A stretch of 64,000 nucleotides of DNA from Streptomyces roseirectus (GTDB lineage Bacteria > Actinomycetota > Actinomycetes > Streptomycetales > Streptomycetaceae), in contig NZ_CP060828.1 of assembly GCF_014489635.1 (NCBI RefSeq), positions 2,294,001-2,358,000 of the forward strand, given 5' to 3'. Shown here piece after piece: positions 15,754 through 25,624 of this stretch. The stretch's first letter is position 1; each line of letters starts with the position of its first letter. A program made the position numbers and the translations under genes. The notes below the pieces were generated by a model, which saw only the letters and a list, made by a program, of their open reading frames with translations, did not search any database and was not told the origin of the DNA.

Positions 15754-17520
15754 TCAGGCCACCAGCAGTTGGTGGGAGGCCAGGTCTCGGTAGAGCGCGC
15801 TGGACTTGATGAGTTCGTGGTGGGTGCCCAGGCCCACCACCCTTCCGTGGTCGACGACGACGATCTGGTCGGCGTCGACCACGGTGGCCAGCCGATGAGC
15901 GACGATCAGCAGCGTGTGGTCGGTGGGGACGGCGTCGATCGCCGCGCGGAACGCCTGCTCGTTCCTGGCGTCGAGATTGCTGGTCGGCTCGTCCAGCAGC
16001 AGGATCGGAGGCGCGGCGAGGAGCGTACGGGCTATGGCCAGGCGCTGGCGTTCACCGCCGGACAGCAGGACGCCGCCTTCGCCCACCTGCGCGTCCAGTC
16101 CGAGCGGAGACCGCTTCACGATCTCGTCAAGGTTGACGCGATTCAGGACGTCTGTTATTTCGTCGTCGGACAGGTCAGGCGCGGACAGTGACAGGTTCTC
16201 CCGGAGCGTTCCGGCCAGGATCGGTGCCTCCTGCTCCACATAGCCGAGCCGGCTGCGCAGTTCGTCCCGTGACACCTGGCGGATGTCGGCCCCGCACAGC
16301 CGTATGGCGCCGGACCGTACGTCGTAGAAGCGCTCGGCCAACGCCAGCAGAGTCGACTTGCCGGCACCCGACGGACCGACCAGAGCCGTGCGGGTGCCAT
16401 GGGAGAGGGCGAAGCTGATGTCCTCCACGACCGTCTCACCCTTGCCGTAACCGAACGTCACACGGTCGAAGGCGAGCGCTGGGACGGATCCGGTGCCGAA
16501 GACCGGGGTGGCCCCTCGGCCTTCTCGCGGCGGCTGGACGCGTACGACGTCCCCGTCCGTCTCGGCCGGCACACGCAGCACGTCCTCTATCCTCTGCAGC
16601 GCGCCAAGGCCGGTCTGCAACTGGGAGTAAGCGCCGATGAGCTGGCCCACCGGTATGATCAGGAAGAACAGGAAGAGCACGAACGCCACGAGGTCGCCGA
16701 CCGAGAGTCCGCCGTCGGCAACCCTGGCCCCTCCCACACCCAGTACCAGCAGGAACACTCCCTGCGTCGCGATGTGTGCCACGGGCACCGTGAACGCCTG
16801 CAGTCGGGCGAGCCGCAGTCCCGTCCCGTAGGCACGGCGGGCACTGTGCACGATCGCCTCGGTCTCCCGCCGCTCCCCCCGCGCGGCCCGGATCGTCCGT
16901 ACGCCGCGGATCGCGCGCTCCAGTCCGGACGTCATCTCTCCGAGCAGCATCTGGGCCTGTTCGGAGGCCGGGCGGGTACGGTGCGCGATCGCCGCCGCTC
17001 CCGCGAGACCGGTGAGGAGTCCCCCGGCGGTGACCGCGAACAGCAGGGGGTCGACCAGGAACGCCGCGACCGCCGCGCCAATGATCATCAGCATCCCGGT
17101 GAAGATCTCGAACAGCCCCGAGGTGACGACGGACCGCAGCATCGAGCTGTCCGATCCGATGCGGGAGAGCAGATCCCCGGTACGGCGGCTGTCGTACTCG
17201 GCGACGGGGAGTCTCAGCACATGCCCCGCGAGCCTCTGTCGTATCCGCAGCACAACGCCTTCACCGACGCGCCGCAGCATGTAGTCCCGGATTCCGTTGA
17301 CCACGGCCGCGCCCACCAGCAGCGAGACGAGCGCGACGGTGGATGCCACGGTCGACCGCGACTCCGAGATGGCGTCGATGACCGACCGCACCAGCACGGG
17401 CTGGAGGAGCGTCCCGCCGGCGGCGACCAGGGAGAGTACCGCCGCGAGAGACATGGCGAGCGCGTGCCCGCGCATGTAGCGCACGAGGTCACGAGTCCGC
17501 ACCCGGCCGTCCTGCTTCAT
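15754..17520 (-). CDS. ABC exporter (fused permease-ATPase), likely lanthipeptide export
   Basis: 588 aa. The ATG at 17520 is preferred over an upstream in-frame start at 17673 that would overlap the precursor gene; GGAAGG precedes it. Residues 1-310 are a six-helix exporter membrane domain (hydrophobic blocks include LAAVLSLVAAGG and LVAFVLFLFFLIIPVGQ). The C-terminal ATPase has Walker A GPSGAGKST, signature LSGGERQRLAIA, Walker B ILLLDEPTS and the H-loop IVAHRLATV. There is no N-terminal C39 peptidase, which fits class III clusters, where leader removal is often done by other proteases. The gene lies behind a hairpin downstream of the precursor gene. Confidence 0.9.
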   Translation of the reverse strand: MKQDGRVRTRDLVRYMRGHALAMSLAAVLSLVAAGGTLLQPVLVRSVIDAISESRSTVASTVALVSLLVGAAVVNGIRDYMLRRVGEGVVLRIRQRLAGHVLRLPVAEYDSRRTGDLLSRIGSDSSMLRSVVTSGLFEIFTGMLMIIGAAVAAFLVDPLLFAVTAGGLLTGLAGAAAIAHRTRPASEQAQMLLGEMTSGLERAIRGVRTIRAARGERRETEAIVHSARRAYGTGLRLARLQAFTVPVAHIATQGVFLLVLGVGGARVADGGLSVGDLVAFVLFLFFLIIPVGQLIGAYSQLQTGLGALQRIEDVLRVPAETDGDVVRVQPPREGRGATPVFGTGSVPALAFDRVTFGYGKGETVVEDISFALSHGTRTALVGPSGAGKSTLLALAERFYDVRSGAIRLCGADIRQVSRDELRSRLGYVEQEAPILAGTLRENLSLSAPDLSDDEITDVLNRVNLDEIVKRSPLGLDAQVGEGGVLLSGGERQRLAIARTLLAAPPILLLDEPTSNLDARNEQAFRAAIDAVPTDHTLLIVAHRLATVVDADQIVVVDHGRVVGLGTHHELIKSSALYRDLASHQLLVA

Positions 17521-17588
17521 CGTCGTCCTTCCGGAGGGAAGGGCATGGCATTCCACCTGCTCTCTCGTATGTTCCGCCGATGACCCGG

Positions 17589-17639
17589 CCGACCGCGCCG
17601 AGGGCTTGCGGCGAGTGAGCCCGCCCTCGGCGCGGTCGG
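17589..17639. terminator. Strong hairpin directly after the precursor gene
   Basis: Perfect 17-bp inverted repeat: CCGACCGCGCCGAGGGC (17589-17605) and GCCCTCGGCGCGGTCGG (17623-17639) around a 17-nt loop. It begins 6 bp after the stop of the precursor gene and before the ABC exporter gene. In RiPP clusters such a partial terminator allows far more precursor than processing or export transcript. Confidence 0.8.
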
Positions 17640-17645
17640 ATTCGG

Positions 17646-17765
17646 TCAGCAACTCGTGCTGACCCAGCTGCACTTGCAGCAGACCGACGTCCAGCTGCTC
17701 GCGAGGACGTCCTGGTTGTTCGCCTCGGACTCCATTCCCTGGAGCCCCAGTACGAAGTTCGCCAT
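17646..17765 (-). CDS. Class III lanthipeptide precursor peptide (39 aa)
   Basis: A small gene read directly from the minus strand: ATG at 17765, a consensus ribosome-binding site GGAAGGAGGTG, stop at 17646. The leader begins MANFVLGLQGMESEANNQ. It carries the VLGLQ stretch typical of the class III leader box that docks to LanKC, followed by acidic residues. The predicted core is SSWTSVCCKCSWVSTSC. It contains two S-x2-S motifs (SWTS and SWVS), each followed by cysteines, the pattern that forms labionin or lanthionine rings in labyrinthopeptin- and SapB-like peptides. Four Cys and eight Ser/Thr are available. It lies between the LanKC gene and the exporter gene. The exact leader/core boundary is inferred. 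Confidence 0.88.
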   Translation of the reverse strand: MANFVLGLQGMESEANNQDVLASSWTSVCCKCSWVSTSC

Positions 17766-17837
17766 GATGTGTTCACCTCCTTCCCTGATCGGACTGCGGT
17801 GGTCTCGGCCGTGTGCGGCGCGGGCCGCAAGGTGCGG

Positions 17838-20531
17838 TCAGCGGTGCTCGGACGTGGTGATTCCGGCACCGGCCGCGGTGGCCGAGGGGTCTTGGTGGGG
17901 AGGCGTCCACGGCTCGGGGCCGAGGAACGGCAGCAGTTCGCCGGTCCTCCCCGCGAGTACGTTGATCAGCTGGAGCACGCCGGCTGATCCCGTACCCAAA
18001 TCTGTGGAGGCGCGGAGATTCTGGTCACCTGGGAAGATGAGGCCGAACTCGTCGGACAGCGCGTGGAGGTTGAGGGATGCCACGCCCTCGTCGACGCGCT
18101 TGTCCGCATCCGGCCAGTCGAGGCGGTGCTTCACCTGGCGCAGCGCGCCGATCAGCCCGGTTCTCCCGTTGAGCAGTCCCGCTCCGATGCTGAACTCGGT
18201 GGCACAGGCGAGGCTCAGCTCCGGCAGGGCACCCTCGATACGCTCGTCGCTCACATGACGGAGGATCAGATCGCTCACCATCGCCACGCCCGCGCTGCCC
18301 GTAGCGAGGTAGGGCAGCACCCGGGCACCGTTCTTGACCTGGAGGGTGCCGTCCGGCATGGACTCGCATTCGTCCAGGTCCCGGTGCAGGGCGGTGACGG
18401 CCGCTCGCCGCCAGCGTTCTTCACCGGTCACCTCGTACACCCGGATCATGAAGAGAGCCAGTCCCGACCAGCCGTACAGCAGTCCGCCCCAGAAATTCTC
18501 GACGGCGTTTCCGTTACGGTCCCTGAGCAGCGAGTCGGCGGAGAGGGAGCCCGCACCCACGGCGAACCTGCCGGAGTCGACGGACCCCTCGACGACGGCC
18601 GCGGTACGGACGGCGTGGTCGAGGAAGCGTGGCTCCGCCGAACGACGGTAGAAGTCCAGGCTCGTCAGCCCGATTCCGGACAGGCCGTCGAACAACTTCG
18701 TCCCGAACAGCCCCGCGCTTTCCTCCGCGACCTTGTCGTAGATCGCGAACGCGGTGTCCGCGCGGCCCATCCGGTGCAGGACCCAGCAGATTCCGGCCGC
18801 TCCGTCGTATAGCCCCAGCCGGGGAACACGGCTGGTGAGAATGTCGTGCTCCAGCCAGTCGACGTAGGGGGCAAGTTCCGTGACTCCCGCAGTGTGCAGA
18901 GCGTCGATCACTCCGGCGGCACCGAAGGCGATCCCTCCGCCGCCGTGGAAGAACTGATTGATGTCTCCCGGGAAGAGCCGGTCCTGCCGGTCCGGTGTGG
19001 CCGTACGGCGGATCGACGCCTGGAGCGCCCTCTCCTGGACGTACCAGGGGCCGGCCGCCGTGGTGAAGGCCAGCTCCGGATCGGCGGGGCGCAAGCCTGA
19101 CTGGGCCGGGCCGGGAGCCGCCAAGGAACGGCGCAGCTCCGTCACCACATCCTCGTCCAGCTCCAGACGGTCCCGGGCCGTGTCGATGAACGTAACCGCC
19201 TTGGCCGGGCAGAGCGCGAGGAGCGAGATCAGCGGAAAGTACAGGCACAGGCGAATGGCGTTGAGCGAGTAGCGATCGGCCTCAAATCCACGTAAGGAGT
19301 CGGGGGCGGCGAATCCCGGAACACCGAGTGGTCGCGGCCCGGCATCGCTTTCCCGCCGCATGGCTTCGAAATCGATCAACGAGATGTTCAGATCCTCGTC
19401 AATCATGACGTTACCCGGGTGCAGGTCGTTGAACACATACCCCCTCCCGTGAATGCTCCGTACCGCCTGCTCCAACTGATCCATGATGACGTCCACCGAA
19501 TCCCGGTATCCCTGAGTCTCGTTCCCGTCACCGATTCCCGAAAGAAAGAGGTAGTTCTGTGCGACCCAGCTCTGCAAGGACTGTCCGTAGACGTGTTCCA
19601 TGGCCAAAAACTCATGCCCGCCCAGCGTGTGACAATCGAAGACCTGCGGGATTCCGGGAAGTCCCTGCAGATCGGACAGGACCGCATACTCTCTCCGCAG
19701 CCGCGCAGTCGCGTCCTCGCCAGTGCGGTCAAGCCCCGCATAGGGCCTGCCCTCCTTGAGGACGACTTCCATTCCGTCCCGGAGCCGACGGGCTCGGTAC
19801 ACGCCGCCACCGTTGGAGAAATGAAGAACTCCGAGTACATCGTACGGAAATTCTGAGGGCTGCTCACCGGATATTCGCGGGCGAACCGCTTCCGCGAGGA
19901 AGTCGGGAACCTCAACCCATTCGGGGAGCACGAAGCGCGGCTCGCGGTGATCGGCCACCAGCACCCCGTCGGGCCGTTCGATCGCAGCGACTTGGGTACC
20001 GTCGTCCACATGGGCGAACCGGAGCATGAAGGCTCCGTACCGGATGTACAGCGGCCCCTCGTTCCATCGCAGGTCGCTGAGAATGTACGGCCCCGGCCAG
20101 CCGCCGATCTTCCGGTCGAGGTCTTCCAGCGTTCTGCGCAGTTCCGCAGGGCTTCTGGTGTAGATGGTGATGAACTTTCCGCTGGCCTCTCGGGGTGCAT
20201 ACTTCGCACTCCTCGCCTGCATGACCAGGGAGTGCGGAAGAAACTTGAAGTGGAGCGTGCGCTTGAAGCAGTACTCGGCCACTGCCTTCAGGGTTTCTAT
20301 GGCATTTTCCAGAGTGCTGGAAACATGTATTTTCCAGCCTTGCACGGGAAGTTTCGGCGTTCCAACCGGAGGCTGAATCCGAGTCCACTGCTCTTCGACC
20401 GAGCGACGCCAACCGGAGGGCTCTCCAATATGGCTTCCATAGTCCACCCAACCCCCATCCAGAGATACTCTTTCCGGAGTCTCGTAAAATCTTGGATTGG
20501 CCACACAGTAAGCCGGATAGCGGAGATCCAT
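17838..20531 (-). CDS. Class III lanthipeptide synthetase LanKC
   Basis: 897 aa, ATG at 20531, with GGGGG about 8 nt upstream. The order is lyase, kinase, cyclase. The N-terminal lyase-like region (1 to about 220) includes HFKFLPHSLVMQARSAKY. The kinase-like domain has VVLKEGRPYAG, catalytic loop YVFNDLHPGNVMI and the DFG-equivalent LIDFEAM. The C-terminal LanC-like domain (from about 480) has GAAGICWVL and ENFWGGLLYGWSGLAL, but the expected zinc-ligand positions read WGGLLYGW and LLNGRTG instead of Cys and Cys-His. Loss of the zinc site is the hallmark of class III against class IV. The enzyme phosphorylates and eliminates Ser/Thr in the core peptide and then forms (la)lanthionine/labionin rings. 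Confidence 0.93.
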   Translation of the reverse strand: MDLRYPAYCVANPRFYETPERVSLDGGWVDYGSHIGEPSGWRRSVEEQWTRIQPPVGTPKLPVQGWKIHVSSTLENAIETLKAVAEYCFKRTLHFKFLPHSLVMQARSAKYAPREASGKFITIYTRSPAELRRTLEDLDRKIGGWPGPYILSDLRWNEGPLYIRYGAFMLRFAHVDDGTQVAAIERPDGVLVADHREPRFVLPEWVEVPDFLAEAVRPRISGEQPSEFPYDVLGVLHFSNGGGVYRARRLRDGMEVVLKEGRPYAGLDRTGEDATARLRREYAVLSDLQGLPGIPQVFDCHTLGGHEFLAMEHVYGQSLQSWVAQNYLFLSGIGDGNETQGYRDSVDVIMDQLEQAVRSIHGRGYVFNDLHPGNVMIDEDLNISLIDFEAMRRESDAGPRPLGVPGFAAPDSLRGFEADRYSLNAIRLCLYFPLISLLALCPAKAVTFIDTARDRLELDEDVVTELRRSLAAPGPAQSGLRPADPELAFTTAAGPWYVQERALQASIRRTATPDRQDRLFPGDINQFFHGGGGIAFGAAGVIDALHTAGVTELAPYVDWLEHDILTSRVPRLGLYDGAAGICWVLHRMGRADTAFAIYDKVAEESAGLFGTKLFDGLSGIGLTSLDFYRRSAEPRFLDHAVRTAAVVEGSVDSGRFAVGAGSLSADSLLRDRNGNAVENFWGGLLYGWSGLALFMIRVYEVTGEERWRRAAVTALHRDLDECESMPDGTLQVKNGARVLPYLATGSAGVAMVSDLILRHVSDERIEGALPELSLACATEFSIGAGLLNGRTGLIGALRQVKHRLDWPDADKRVDEGVASLNLHALSDEFGLIFPGDQNLRASTDLGTGSAGVLQLINVLAGRTGELLPFLGPEPWTPPHQDPSATAAGAGITTSEHR

Positions 20532-20707
20532 TGGATCATCCCCCCGTTCCGTAGCAGCAGATTCCGGATTGCCTCCATCGGCGACGTAAGCGAGTCTGCC
20601 AAAGCGTCGAGACGCAGTCCTTAGCAGAGTGGGACTTCTTCTTGACGATATGCGCCATGTACAGTCATCTGCTCTACGCCACCGATGCGGGGGAAGGTGT
20701 AAAAGTC

Positions 20708-21625
20708 ATGCAAGCCGAGCGATTGCGTATCGTCGAACGGTTCGACCGGTGGGACGACGAGATCAACATCGGTCCCCTCAGGCTCTTCCGATTAGCCCAG
20801 CCGCCGACGGCAGCGCTGGGTACGCCGTGCCACGGGGGCGCGGCCGACCCGGACCAGTACCATCTCGTGCTCCCCCTGCAAGGTGCAGTGAAATTGGGGA
20901 ACTCCACCCGTTCCAGGGTCTTCACACCCGGCGACATGTTCCTGGTCGACACCCCCTGTCCGCCCGTGTTCGACGCCGGCGTCCCTCGCACCCACCAGCC
21001 TCCCGATGTGGTGCCCTCGCCCCTGGTGGCCCTGAGGCTCCAGATCCCCAAGGAACTCGTCCCGCTGCCGACCGACCTGATGGACTCGCTGATGGCCACG
21101 CCCCTGCGGCAGCACAACGTGTTCGGCCTGACCCTGTCGCGCCTACTGGTCGACCTCTTGTGCCACCCCGTCAGCTTCTCCGCCGCGCAGGGGCACCGGC
21201 TCTCCGGAGTTCTGCTGGAACTCCTCGCCGGGATGCTCGGTTCACAGACGAGCGAGGACGCCATGTCGGAGGGGACCTACGACGACCTGTTCATCCGTGT
21301 CCAGGATTTCATCCAGCAGCATCTGGGAGACCCCGAGTTGACTCCCGCGCAGGTCGCCGCCGAACACCACATCTCGCGCCGTCACCTGCAACGTCTCTTC
21401 CAGCAGCGCGGCATCACGGTGGCCGCCTCGATACGACAGCAGCGACTGGAACGCGCGTGCTGCGACCTCATCGCTCCACACCTGGCCACGTACCCCATCA
21501 GTGCCATCGCTGCCCGGTGGGGTTTTCGCCACGCGGCTGACTTCAGCCGCGCCTTTCGCAAGGCGTACGGGGTCGCACCGTCGGACTTCCGGCTCGCGCG
21601 TACGGGGAGGCGCTGCGCCCCGTGA
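20708..21625 (+). CDS. AraC-family regulator divergent from the lanthipeptide genes
   Basis: 305 aa. The ATG at 20708 is preferred because GGGGGAAGGTG lies about 10 nt upstream; in-frame TTG (20642) and ATG (20657) starts also exist. The N-terminal two thirds resemble the AraC_binding_2-type sensor (YHLVLPLQGAVKLG, FTPGDMFLVDTPCPPVF). The C-terminal 100 residues hold the double HTH (LTPAQVAAEHHISRRHLQRLF and ISAIAARWGFRHAADFSRAFRKAYG, shown here only by their cores HHISRRHLQRLF and WGFRHAADFSRAFR). Divergent from lanKC with 176 bp between the starts, it is the likely cluster-situated regulator. Confidence 0.88.
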   Translation: MQAERLRIVERFDRWDDEINIGPLRLFRLAQPPTAALGTPCHGGAADPDQYHLVLPLQGAVKLGNSTRSRVFTPGDMFLVDTPCPPVFDAGVPRTHQPPDVVPSPLVALRLQIPKELVPLPTDLMDSLMATPLRQHNVFGLTLSRLLVDLLCHPVSFSAAQGHRLSGVLLELLAGMLGSQTSEDAMSEGTYDDLFIRVQDFIQQHLGDPELTPAQVAAEHHISRRHLQRLFQQRGITVAASIRQQRLERACCDLIAPHLATYPISAIAARWGFRHAADFSRAFRKAYGVAPSDFRLARTGRRCAP

Positions 21626-21732
21626 GGAACCGGTCCTCGGGCACCCCTCGTGTTTCACAGTTCTCGGATGCGCGTCGTACGTGAGTACGTGAACTCGTAT
21701 GCGTCGTCTGACTCGTTGAGACGAGGCCGGTC

Positions 21733-22112
21733 AGTGAAGCTTCCCTGTGGTCCTGGACACCGGATGAACCTCTTCGTCCTGGCCCGCAGAGGTGATTGGC
21801 CTCGTGAGCGGCGCCCTGTTGGTTCCGTGCTCTTCCATGCCGGACGTTCCGTACGAGCTCGTCGAGCATGTCTCCCGGGGCAGCCACACCTGAAGGTGTG
21901 AACTGCGTTCGCACTGGCGCAAGTCCAGCCTGCTCTCCTCTCGAACTTTCGTGAGGGTGGTGCCCAGGCCGGTTGCCCGGCTGTCGCATCGAGTGGGCTC
22001 CGGGTCCCACTGCCCGGGGTCGCCATGTGGTGCTGTCCCCGGAACGGAACCTGGCCGATCAGCCCAGGTTGGGCAGGAGCAAAGCTTCCCCGTGATCTTG
22101 GGCACTCGATGC
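21733..22112. repeat. IS-end remnants in a decayed mobile-element tract
   Basis: Two similar segments in the same orientation, GAAGCTTCCCTGTGGTCCTGG (21735-, first 20 bases cited as GAAGCTTCCCTGTGGTCCTG) and AAGCTTCCCCGTGATCTTGG (22082-). Each is followed by a CA-rich stretch ending GATG. The right copy adjoins the C-terminus of the IS3 transposase remnant, so these look like terminal repeats of related elements. No intact gene is visible between 21626 and 22112. Confidence 0.45.
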
Positions 22113-22720
22113 CTACGCCACGGGGACGCGTTCCTGTTCGAGGCGGCGCCGGGTCTCCAGCGGGGTGAGACAACGCCAGCGGTTGGCGGCGCAGGCGCTG
22201 TCGACTGGAGAAGGTCGCGACAAGAACGAGGCTGTCCGCGCGGGCACTGGACCGGTCGGACCAGTGGCGGGTTCCGGTCTCCTCCTCCAGCAGTGTGCGG
22301 AACGATTCGGCGGTGGCGTGGTCGAAGCATGAGCCGGTGGTGACGTAGGTGATGTCGTCGGCCGGCTTCGTCCCCAGCAGGATCGCGGTGAAGTCTCGGC
22401 AGAGGAGGCCCGGAACGGACCCCTCCCTTTTAGCGGGGCAGGTCGAGTCCTCGCGCCTGCGCTGTATGACACCGCTGATGCCACGTTCACGCATGACGCG
22501 TTCGATCCGTTTGCAGTTCACGCGGTGTCCGAGCCGGCGCGGCTCCTCGCACTCGGCCGTCGTCAGTTCCCCTGGCGTCCCCTGCCCACGGCCGATCGTG
22601 TCCGGCTTACCCCGGTTCCGCAGCACCGAACTCGATCTCCCTGGCCACCTCGGCGACGGTCTTCCCCGAGGGACGGACGAGCGCGACCGCGTCCCGTCCG
22701 AACCCCTCCGTGCACCGTCT
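22113..22720 (-). pseudogene. Degenerate IS3-family transposase (orfA/orfB remnants)
   Basis: Three frame-broken pieces in the correct order on the minus strand. An OrfA piece near 22720-22620 reads EGFGRDAVALVRPSGKTVAEVAREI. An OrfB piece reads VNCKRIERVMRERGISGV, RREDSTCP, LCRDFTAILL, DITYVTTG. Then, after an internal deletion of most of the DDE core, come CFDHATAESFRTLLEEE and, one frame away, LTPLETRRRLEQERVPVA ending at 22113. Frameshifts and loss of the catalytic core make it inactive. It marks past mobile-element activity to the right of the lanthipeptide cluster. Confidence 0.75.
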
Positions 22721-23057
22721 GCTGTGGTTGCCCTTGTCTCCTACCTGGCACTACTTCCTCTGGAACCTCACGCACCAGCCTCCAGGTGTCCACGACCAAG
22801 GAGAAGGTTCACCCGAGGCCAAGTCCGCGGGATTCACCAGCTGCGAGCCATTACTGAAGCGCACGTTGCCGTTCGCTCGACGCGGACCACCGCTGCATGA
22901 TCACCAGCCCACGCCACCCCCGCACACGCTGCATGGAGCGGGGAGCGGCCGCGTGAAACAGTCGAAAGACCATTCCCGCAGGTAAGCGGCCTGGAACCCC
23001 CCATCGCTGCAGGTCGCCACGTCCGCCGGTTCCTTCCGGGACATCTAGGCACGCGGC
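22721..23057. other. Gap without a recognisable gene
   Basis: Between the IS3 remnant and the terminator of the next gene. Base composition is slightly lower in GC than the neighbours, and no frame shows coherent protein features. It is probably more decayed insertion sequence. Confidence 0.4.
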
Positions 23058-23083
23058 GGGCCCGGCGTCTTCGTGCCGGGCCC
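23058..23083 (-). terminator. Hairpin terminator of the DUF6299 gene
   Basis: Perfect arms GGGCCCGGC (23058-23066) and GCCGGGCCC (23075-23083) with an 8-nt loop, located 9 bp beyond the stop of the minus-strand gene ending at 23092. Confidence 0.7.
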
Positions 23084-23091
23084 CTGGCGGG

Positions 23092-24015
<924 letters not shown>

Positions 24016-24414
24016 CTACTCCAGCACCGCGACCCCGTCCAGCTCCACCAGCGCCGCCTCGTCCCACAGGCGGACGATCCCGACGACGGCCATCGCCGGA
24101 TAGTCACGGCCCGCCAACTCCCGCCACACCCGCCCGAGTTCGGGCGCGGCGGCGCGGTACGCGGCGACGTCCGTGACGTAGACGGTGACCCGCGCGAGGT
24201 CGGCCGGGCGGCCGCCGGCCGCCGCGAGGGCCGTCAGCAGGTTGCCGAGCGCCGTCGAGAACTGCTCGGTCAGCGTCTGCCCCACGACCTTCCCGTCCGC
24301 GTCGAGCGCGGTCTGTCCGGCGAGGAACACGACGCGGGTGCCGGTGGCGACGACGGCGTGGGAGAAGCCGGTGGGCGGGGCGAGCCCGGCGGGGTTCACG
24401 CGGTCGACGCTCAC
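24016..24414 (-). CDS. RidA-like (YjgF/YER057c) protein lacking the catalytic Arg
   Basis: 132 aa. GTG at 24414 overlaps the stop of the upstream dehydrogenase gene (GTGA), so it is translationally coupled. The fold is RidA-like: FLAGQTALDADGKVVG, DLARVTVYVTD, ALVELDGVAVLE. RidA hydrolyses reactive enamines/imines, and its key Arg lies in a PARS motif; here the aligned stretch reads YPAMAVVG, so the Arg is replaced by Met. This places it with the Rid subfamilies that lack that Arg. In this cluster it may process an imine or keto intermediate of aminobenzoate breakdown; that role is inference. Confidence 0.85.
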   Translation of the reverse strand: MSVDRVNPAGLAPPTGFSHAVVATGTRVVFLAGQTALDADGKVVGQTLTEQFSTALGNLLTALAAAGGRPADLARVTVYVTDVAAYRAAAPELGRVWRELAGRDYPAMAVVGIVRLWDEAALVELDGVAVLE

Positions 24415-25547
24415 CCGGCGCTCCCCCGCGACGCCTCCCGTTCCCGGTACAACTCCCGTGCGATGATCCCCCGTTGCACCTCGCTCGCCCCCTCGTAGAT
24501 GCGCGGCGCGCGCACCTCCCGGTACAGGTGCTCCAGCAGATGCCCCCGCCGCAGCGCCCGCGCCCCGTGCAACTGGACGGCGGTGTCGACGACGTGCTGC
24601 GCGGCCTCGGTGGCGAACAGCTTGGCCATGGCGACCCGGCGGGGCACGTCGGCGGCGCCGGCGTCGTAGGCGTCGGCCGCCGCGTGGACGAGGAGGCGGG
24701 CCGCCTCGACGCGGACGGACATCTCGGCGACCTGGTGGGCGACGGCCTGGAGGTCGCGCAGCTTGCCGCCGAACGCGTCGCGCCGCGCCGTCCAGTCGAG
24801 GGTGGCGTCGAGGGCGGCCTGGGCCATGCCGACGGCGAAGGCGCCGACGCTGGGCCGGAAGCGGTCGAGGGTTTCCATCGCGACGCGGAAGCCCCGGCCG
24901 GCGTCGCCGAGGACGTCGTCGGGGCCGACGGGGACGGAGTCGAAGGTGAGCGTGCCGATGGGGTGCGGGGAGAGCATGTCGAGGGGTTCGCCGGTGAGTC
25001 CGGGGCGGTCGGCGGGGACGAGGAACGCGGTGACGCCTCGGGCGCCGACGCCGCCGGTGCGCGCGAAGACGGTGTAGAAGTCGGCGTGGGGCGCGTTGGA
25101 GATCCAGCACTTCTCGCCGGTCAACCGCCAGCCCCCGGCGCCCTGTTCGGGGTGGGCCCGCAGCGCGAGGGCCGCCGCGTCGGACCCCGCGCCGGGCTCG
25201 CTCAGCGCGAACGCGGCGACCGTGTGCCCGGCCCGGACGCCGGGCAGCCAGCGCTCGCGCTGCGCCGGACTCCCGTACGCGTGCACGGGATACGCGCCGA
25301 GTCCTTGGAGCGCGAGGGCGGTCTCGGCCTCGGTGCAGGCGTACGCGAGTGCTTCGCGCAGCTCGCAGAGGTCTCGTGCGCCGGTGGTGAACAGGCGTTC
25401 CAGGAGGCCCAGTTGACCGAGTTCGGCGACGAGTGGACGGTTGACCGTGCCGGGTTCGCCCTTGTCGGCCAGTGGACGCAGCCGCTCGGCGGCCAGGGTT
25501 CGCACCTCGGAACGCGCCATGGCGCACACCTCCTCGGCCACGACCAT
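24411..25547 (-). CDS. Acyl-CoA dehydrogenase
   Basis: 378 aa, ATG at 25547 with AAGGGAGC upstream. It has the acyl-CoA dehydrogenase signatures AFALSEPGAGSDAAAL, WISNAPHADFYTVFA and, at the C-terminus, QLHGARALRRGHLLEHLYREVRAPRIYEGASEVQR (cores QLHGARALRRGHLLE and IYEGASEVQR). This FAD enzyme oxidises an acyl-CoA at C2-C3. Divergent from the CoA ligase gene and coupled to the RidA-like gene, it probably acts on a ring-derived CoA ester in the aminobenzoate pathway. Confidence 0.88.
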   Translation of the reverse strand: MVVAEEVCAMARSEVRTLAAERLRPLADKGEPGTVNRPLVAELGQLGLLERLFTTGARDLCELREALAYACTEAETALALQGLGAYPVHAYGSPAQRERWLPGVRAGHTVAAFALSEPGAGSDAAALALRAHPEQGAGGWRLTGEKCWISNAPHADFYTVFARTGGVGARGVTAFLVPADRPGLTGEPLDMLSPHPIGTLTFDSVPVGPDDVLGDAGRGFRVAMETLDRFRPSVGAFAVGMAQAALDATLDWTARRDAFGGKLRDLQAVAHQVAEMSVRVEAARLLVHAAADAYDAGAADVPRRVAMAKLFATEAAQHVVDTAVQLHGARALRRGHLLEHLYREVRAPRIYEGASEVQRGIIARELYREREASRGSAG

Positions 25548-25624
25548 ATCGCGCTCCCTTGACCGCCGTCACCAACACGTTACGCTCGACGCACGACCCC
25601 GAACCGACAAGGGGGCGAGCCACC

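Noticed and set aside
15754..17673. Longer start for the ABC exporter at 17673
   Set aside because: It would overlap the precursor gene and the hairpin; the ATG at 17520 has its own ribosome-binding site.
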